Position numbers and translations under genes: made by a program
Part shown: positions 60,587 to 64,000 of the stretch, piece by piece
Position numbering within the stretch: the first letter of the stretch is position 1
Layout: each line of letters begins with the position of its first letter
Assembly (NCBI RefSeq): GCF_002304225.1
Contig: NZ_NSLB01000005.1
Span: 1-64,000 of the forward strand
DNA from: Pseudomonas sp. HAR-UPW-AIA-41
Lineage (GTDB): Bacteria > Pseudomonadota > Gammaproteobacteria > Pseudomonadales > Pseudomonadaceae
Direction: 5' to 3'
Length of the DNA stretch: 64,000 bases
Notes under the pieces: generated by a model
Seen by the model: only the letters and a program-made list of their open reading frames with translations
Databases searched by the model: none
What the model was told of the DNA's origin: nothing

Positions 60587-61807
60587 CTATACGACTGAGC
60601 CCAGCTGGAAGATCGGAAGGTACATGGCGATTATCAGGCCTCCGACCAGTACGCCCAATACGGCCATGATCATGGGCTCCATCAGAGAGGTTAGGCCGTC
60701 GACCATATTATCGACTTCTTCTTCGTAAAAGGTCGCAACTTTATCGAGCATTGCATCAAGTGCGCCGGACTCTTCGCCGATTGCCGTCATCTGAATGGCC
60801 ATTGAGGGGAAAATGCCAGTTGTTCGCATAGAAAAATTGAGCTGGGTCCCGCTCGAAACATCCTGTTTGATCTTGTTGACGGCATTAACGAAGACGATAT
60901 TACCAGTGGCGCCTGCGACCGAGTCGAGAGCCTCTACAAGTGGAACTCCCGCCGAAAAAGTGGTGGATAGAGTGCGTGCATAGCGCGCCACTGCAGACTT
61001 GTAAATAATATCTCCCACGATCGGGACCTTCAGGACTGTTCTGTCGGTCCAGTCCCGGAAGTCCTTGGATTTTGCATACGCATTCTTAACTAGAAAGGCT
61101 GAGGCAAGCATTGCGCCAAGCACAATCCACCACCACTCCTGCAAAAGCTCTGAGAGGTGGATAACCATCTGGGTAAAGGCCGGTAGTTCGGCGCCAAAAT
61201 TGGCAAAAACCGATTGAAACTGCGGAACGACCTTGATCAGCAGAATCGCTGAAACAATTATGGCAACCAACACCACGGCGATAGGGTAGTTCATCGCCTT
61301 TTTGATCTTGGCTTTCAGTTGCTCGGTTTTTTCCTTGTAGGTGGCCACTCGATCCAGCAGGTTTTCCAGTGCGCCAGACTGTTCGCCTGCGTCTACCAAG
61401 TTGCAGTAGAGGTCATCGAAGTATTGCGGCTTTTTACGTAGAGAGGTTGCAAAGCTGTTGCCTGCTGCTACTTCCTGCTTCACCTCGTCTACCAGTTTGC
61501 GCATGTTTGCATTTTCTAATCCCTCACCGATGATGTCGAAGGATTGGAGTAGCGGGACGCCTGCTTTCATCATGGTGGCCATCTGCCGGGTAAACAAGGC
61601 AATGTCCATGGGCTTGATCTTCTTGCCGGCACCGCCAAAAAGATCTTTGCCTTTCTTGGTTACTTTGGTTGGATTGACGCCCTGTTTGCGAAGTTGCGCC
61701 TTTACCAATGCGGGGCTTTGCCCGCTCAGTTCCCCTTTGACTTTGGCACCTTTCTTGTCGATGCCTTCCCATTTGAAGACACTGGTTTGTAGTGCTTTTT
61801 CGGCCAT
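60587..61807 (-). CDS. pilC: Type IV pilus platform protein PilC
   Basis: Inner-membrane platform (GspF family) that couples the PilB motor to pilin assembly. The 406 residues equal the PAO1 length. Two cytoplasmic repeats show ALFTRQMATMMKAGVPLLQS and VARYARTLSTTFSAGVPLVE with three membrane helices (near 170-195, 215-240 and 375-400). It starts 3 bases after pilB stops. Third positions are less GC-rich than in most neighbours. Confidence 0.95.
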   Translation of the reverse strand: MAEKALQTSVFKWEGIDKKGAKVKGELSGQSPALVKAQLRKQGVNPTKVTKKGKDLFGGAGKKIKPMDIALFTRQMATMMKAGVPLLQSFDIIGEGLENANMRKLVDEVKQEVAAGNSFATSLRKKPQYFDDLYCNLVDAGEQSGALENLLDRVATYKEKTEQLKAKIKKAMNYPIAVVLVAIIVSAILLIKVVPQFQSVFANFGAELPAFTQMVIHLSELLQEWWWIVLGAMLASAFLVKNAYAKSKDFRDWTDRTVLKVPIVGDIIYKSAVARYARTLSTTFSAGVPLVEALDSVAGATGNIVFVNAVNKIKQDVSSGTQLNFSMRTTGIFPSMAIQMTAIGEESGALDAMLDKVATFYEEEVDNMVDGLTSLMEPMIMAVLGVLVGGLIIAMYLPIFQLGSVV

Positions 61808-61810
61808 GGC

Positions 61811-63511
61811 TTAGTCCTTGGTGACGCGGTTGACTTCCTCGAGGCTGGTGACGCCTTGCATGGCCTTGACTAGGCCCGAGGTGCGCAAATCATTAAAGCC
61901 ATCTTTTCGCATTTGTTGGGCGATGTCGATGGAGTTGCCTTCTTCCATGATAATCCGCTGGAGTGCCGGTGTGACCTTGACTACTTCATAAATTCCGACG
62001 CGGCCTTTGTAGCCGCTTTTGCAGTTTTCGCAGCCGACGGGCCCGAAAATCTTGAAAGTGCCGATTTTGTCCTCAGGGAAACCCTCGTGAATGAGTGTCT
62101 CGCGCGGAACCTGTACTTCTTTCTTACAGCTGTTGCACAGTTTGCGGGCCAAGCGTTGGGCGATAATCAGGTTGACTGAAGTGGCGATGTTGAAGGACGG
62201 AACGCCCATGTTGCGCAGGCGAGTCAGGGTTTCCGCTGCGCTATTAGTGTGTAGCGTAGACATCACCATGTGCCCGGTCTGTGCAGCCTTTACTGCGATG
62301 GAGGCAGTGTCCAGATCTCGGATCTCGCCCACCATGATGATGTCAGGGTCTTGGCGCAAAAAGGCACGCAGAGCCTGGGTAAAGTCCATGCCCTGCTTGG
62401 GATTGACGTTGACCTGATTGATGCCTTCAAGGTTGATCTCTACCGGGTCTTCTGCGGTGGAGATGTTCACATCCACGGTATTGAGAATGTTCAGGCCTGT
62501 ATAAAGGGAAACGGTCTTACCAGAGCCAGTCGGGCCTGTTACCAAGATCATTCCCTGTGGCTGCTTGAGGGCGTTGAGGTAGAGCTCTTTCTGTTCTTCT
62601 TCATAACCGAGCGCATCTATCCCCATTTGGGCGCTGGTGGGGTCGAGGATCCGCATCACGATCTTCTCACCCCACAAGGTGGGCAAGGTGTTGACGCGGA
62701 AGTCGATGGCCTTGCTTTTGGATATCTTCATCTTGATCCGGCCGTCCTGTGGCTTGCGCCGCTCGGAGATATCTAGGGCGGCCATTACCTTGAGGCGAGC
62801 GGAAATTTTGCTGGCTAGCTGAATGGGTGGGCGGGCGACCTCATGCAGGATGCCATCGGTGCGGAAGCGTACCCGATAGGCTTTCTCGTAGGGTTCAAAA
62901 TGCAGATCGGAAGAGCCGCCTTTGATCGCATCTAGTAGCATCTTGTTTACGAAGCGGACTACCGGGGCGTCATCAGCCGCTTCGTTGTTGCTGTCTGCTT
63001 TCTCGTCATCAACAGCCTCAACATCCAGACCTTCCAGGTCGACATCGGCCAAGTCTTCCATTCCGCTGGGTCCAGCGTCGAAAAACTTCTCGATGGCATC
63101 TCCAAGCTTATCGTCTTCTACCAGGATGGCCTCGGTAGTAAGGCCGGTACTGAATTGGATGTCGGTAATACCTTGGTGATTTGCAGGGTCGGACAGGCCG
63201 ATAAACAGCTTGTTGCCGCGACGGTAAAGAGGCAGGGCGCGGTGTTGCCTTATCAGCTTTTCGCTGACCAGGTCTTTCGGCTGACCCTCCTTGTCGATGG
63301 CGTTCAGATCTATGTACGCAATGCCAAACTGCTCGGCGGCCACTTCCGCGAGGGCGCGGCCTTTAACCAGTTTGTTCTGTACCAGATAAGTGACTAGCGA
63401 GGTCTTGTTGCGCTGTGCCTGTGCTTGTGCCTGCTGTGCGCTTTTTTCATCCAGCAGTTCTGCCAGCACCAGCTGTTTGGCTAGGCCTGTAAGGTTGACG
63501 ATGTCATTCAT
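61811..63511 (-). CDS. pilB: Type IV pilus assembly ATPase PilB
   Basis: Hexameric motor for pilus extension. The 566 residues match PAO1. The N-terminal MshEN-type region precedes the ATPase with ILVTGPTGSGKTVSLYTGL (Walker A), VNPKQGMDFTQALRAFLRQD, DPDIIMVGEIRDLDTASIAV (Asp/Walker B boxes) and the zinc tetracysteine CNSCKKE ... CENCKSG. It lacks a clear ribosome site but the ATG is well placed. Divergent from pilA, 284 bases apart. Confidence 0.95.
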   Translation of the reverse strand: MNDIVNLTGLAKQLVLAELLDEKSAQQAQAQAQRNKTSLVTYLVQNKLVKGRALAEVAAEQFGIAYIDLNAIDKEGQPKDLVSEKLIRQHRALPLYRRGNKLFIGLSDPANHQGITDIQFSTGLTTEAILVEDDKLGDAIEKFFDAGPSGMEDLADVDLEGLDVEAVDDEKADSNNEAADDAPVVRFVNKMLLDAIKGGSSDLHFEPYEKAYRVRFRTDGILHEVARPPIQLASKISARLKVMAALDISERRKPQDGRIKMKISKSKAIDFRVNTLPTLWGEKIVMRILDPTSAQMGIDALGYEEEQKELYLNALKQPQGMILVTGPTGSGKTVSLYTGLNILNTVDVNISTAEDPVEINLEGINQVNVNPKQGMDFTQALRAFLRQDPDIIMVGEIRDLDTASIAVKAAQTGHMVMSTLHTNSAAETLTRLRNMGVPSFNIATSVNLIIAQRLARKLCNSCKKEVQVPRETLIHEGFPEDKIGTFKIFGPVGCENCKSGYKGRVGIYEVVKVTPALQRIIMEEGNSIDIAQQMRKDGFNDLRTSGLVKAMQGVTSLEEVNRVTKD

Positions 63512-63730
63512 TGGGGAGGCTCGAGGCAGTCATGCTTGCCTTATAGCCTAGTCGGACAGCGCTGCCAAATGCGTGCCTTTGGGATGACAAAAAAAGGCAC
63601 TTAGTGATAATTTTTGAGTGCTTGCCAGTCTGGCTCTAGGGCGCAAGGCATCGGAGAAGCTTTCATCTCGTTGCCGTTCTCGTGGTTGGCGGCCCTCTTC
63701 AGTTGTCGTTTTATCGAGCGCGGCGAGGGT

Positions 63731-63746
63731 TGGCACGCTGTGTGCT
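63731..63746 (+). promoter_or_regulatory. Sigma-54 promoter for pilA
   Basis: TGGCACG, CTGT, GTGCT matches the -24/-12 consensus (TGGCAC-N5-TTGC) with the invariant GG and GC at correct spacing, 50 bases before pilA. PilR/RpoN control of pilA is established in P. aeruginosa. The upstream part (63512-63730) is AT-rich in places (GACAAAAAAAGGC, GATAATTTTT) and has possible PilR TTGTC motifs near 63704, but no gene. Confidence 0.8.
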
Positions 63747-63795
63747 GTGGGTCTGGTCAGGTCGCACGACCTTTCCATGTCGAGGAGACAATTAA

Positions 63796-64000
63796 ATGAA
63801 AGCTCAAATGCAAAAAGGCTTTACCCTGATCGAACTGATGATCGTTGTGGCGATTATCGGTATTTTGGCCGCTATTGCGCTCCCTGCGTATCAGGATTAC
63901 ACCAAGCGTGCCCGCGGCGCTGAGATAGTTGTTGCTGCTGCGCCGTTCAAGCTGGGTGTGACTGAGTGCGTTCAGTCCGGCAGCTGCGTGGCCGCCGGCG
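63796..64000 (+). CDS. pilA: Type IV major pilin PilA (5' part, cut by window end)
   Basis: Pilus subunit. The first 68 residues are present: a short leader with cleavage after Gly8 (QKG^[10 protein letters not shown], with the mature Glu5), the hydrophobic assembly helix, and then [20 protein letters not shown]. Two cysteines lie early in the head domain (C58 and C64), which could form a disulfide; P. aeruginosa PilA puts its main disulfide near the C-terminus. GAGGAG before the ATG supports the start. The C-terminal part is outside the window, so the pilin class cannot be fixed. Confidence 0.95.
   Translation, partial: MKAQMQKGFTLIELMIVVAIIGILAAIALPAYQDYTKRARGAEIVVAAAPFKLGVTECVQSGSCVAAG

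Noticed and set aside
1..64000. CRISPR arrays, prophage or insertion sequences
   Set aside because: No regular repeat-spacer pattern, transposase, integrase or phage structural gene was seen.

Overview
The window is chromosomal DNA from a Pseudomonas-type gammaproteobacterium. It is GC-rich with strongly G/C-biased third codon positions. Several blocks follow the gene order I remember from P. aeruginosa PAO1: thiE-thiD-ladS-TetR-acyl-CoA dehydrogenase-amn; nrdR-ribD-ribE-ribBA-ribH-nusB-thiL-pgpA; ribA to a cobalamin-binding protein to dxs; glyA-morA; and yacG-coaE-pilD-pilC-pilB/pilA. The species cannot be fixed from sequence alone. I found no prophage, insertion sequence, integrase or CRISPR array.

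Layout. 1-11.5 kb: thiamine genes (thiE cut by the window edge), the hybrid sensor kinase LadS, a TetR/AidB-like acyl-CoA dehydrogenase pair, two exported proteins of unknown role, an MFS transporter, AMP nucleosidase and an AraC regulator. 11.6-20.4 kb: a sterol-desaturase-like protein, then an agmatine/polyamine island (LysR, cytoplasmic AguA and AguB, a PotF/SpuD-like binding protein, a TorF-type porin, a second agmatine deiminase with a Tat signal, and an exported amidohydrolase). 20.4-28.1 kb: metallo-beta-lactamase-fold lipoprotein, RluE-like pseudouridine synthase, PilZ protein, a two-gene envelope module (TPR protein plus DUF3142 lipoprotein), DUF3015 protein, glyA and a palindromic intergenic repeat. 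28.2-37 kb: MorA-type c-di-GMP enzyme, EttA, thioesterase, CnoX-like chaperedoxin, methyltransferase and a YbaY-type lipoprotein. 37-46.7 kb: riboflavin/thiamine/NusB block with an FMN riboswitch, then ribA and a BtuF-like protein. 46.7-51 kb: BtuB-type receptor under a cobalamin riboswitch, and dxs. 51-59 kb: PAP2 phosphatase, second PilZ protein, DUF1631 protein, a three-tRNA operon (Asn, Pro, Lys) and small conserved genes. 59-64 kb: YacG, CoaE and the type IV pilus genes pilD, pilC and pilB, with pilA divergent behind a sigma-54 promoter and cut by the window end.

How parts work together. RibD, RibE, RibBA, RibH and RibA form a complete riboflavin pathway except for the phosphatase step. 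ThiD, ThiE and ThiL cover late thiamine synthesis, and Dxs feeds thiamine and isoprenoids. LadS, MorA and two PilZ proteins are candidates for surface-behaviour control alongside the pilus genes. The part most worth a second look is the agmatine island. It combines an outer-membrane channel, a periplasmic binding protein without its own permease, and a Tat-exported deiminase, which suggests agmatine is sensed or processed outside the cytoplasm. Also notable are a palindromic operator inside a promoter for a small ORF plus MFS gene, hairpins that cover the ribosome-binding sites behind both riboswitches, and the long palindromic repeat upstream of glyA.
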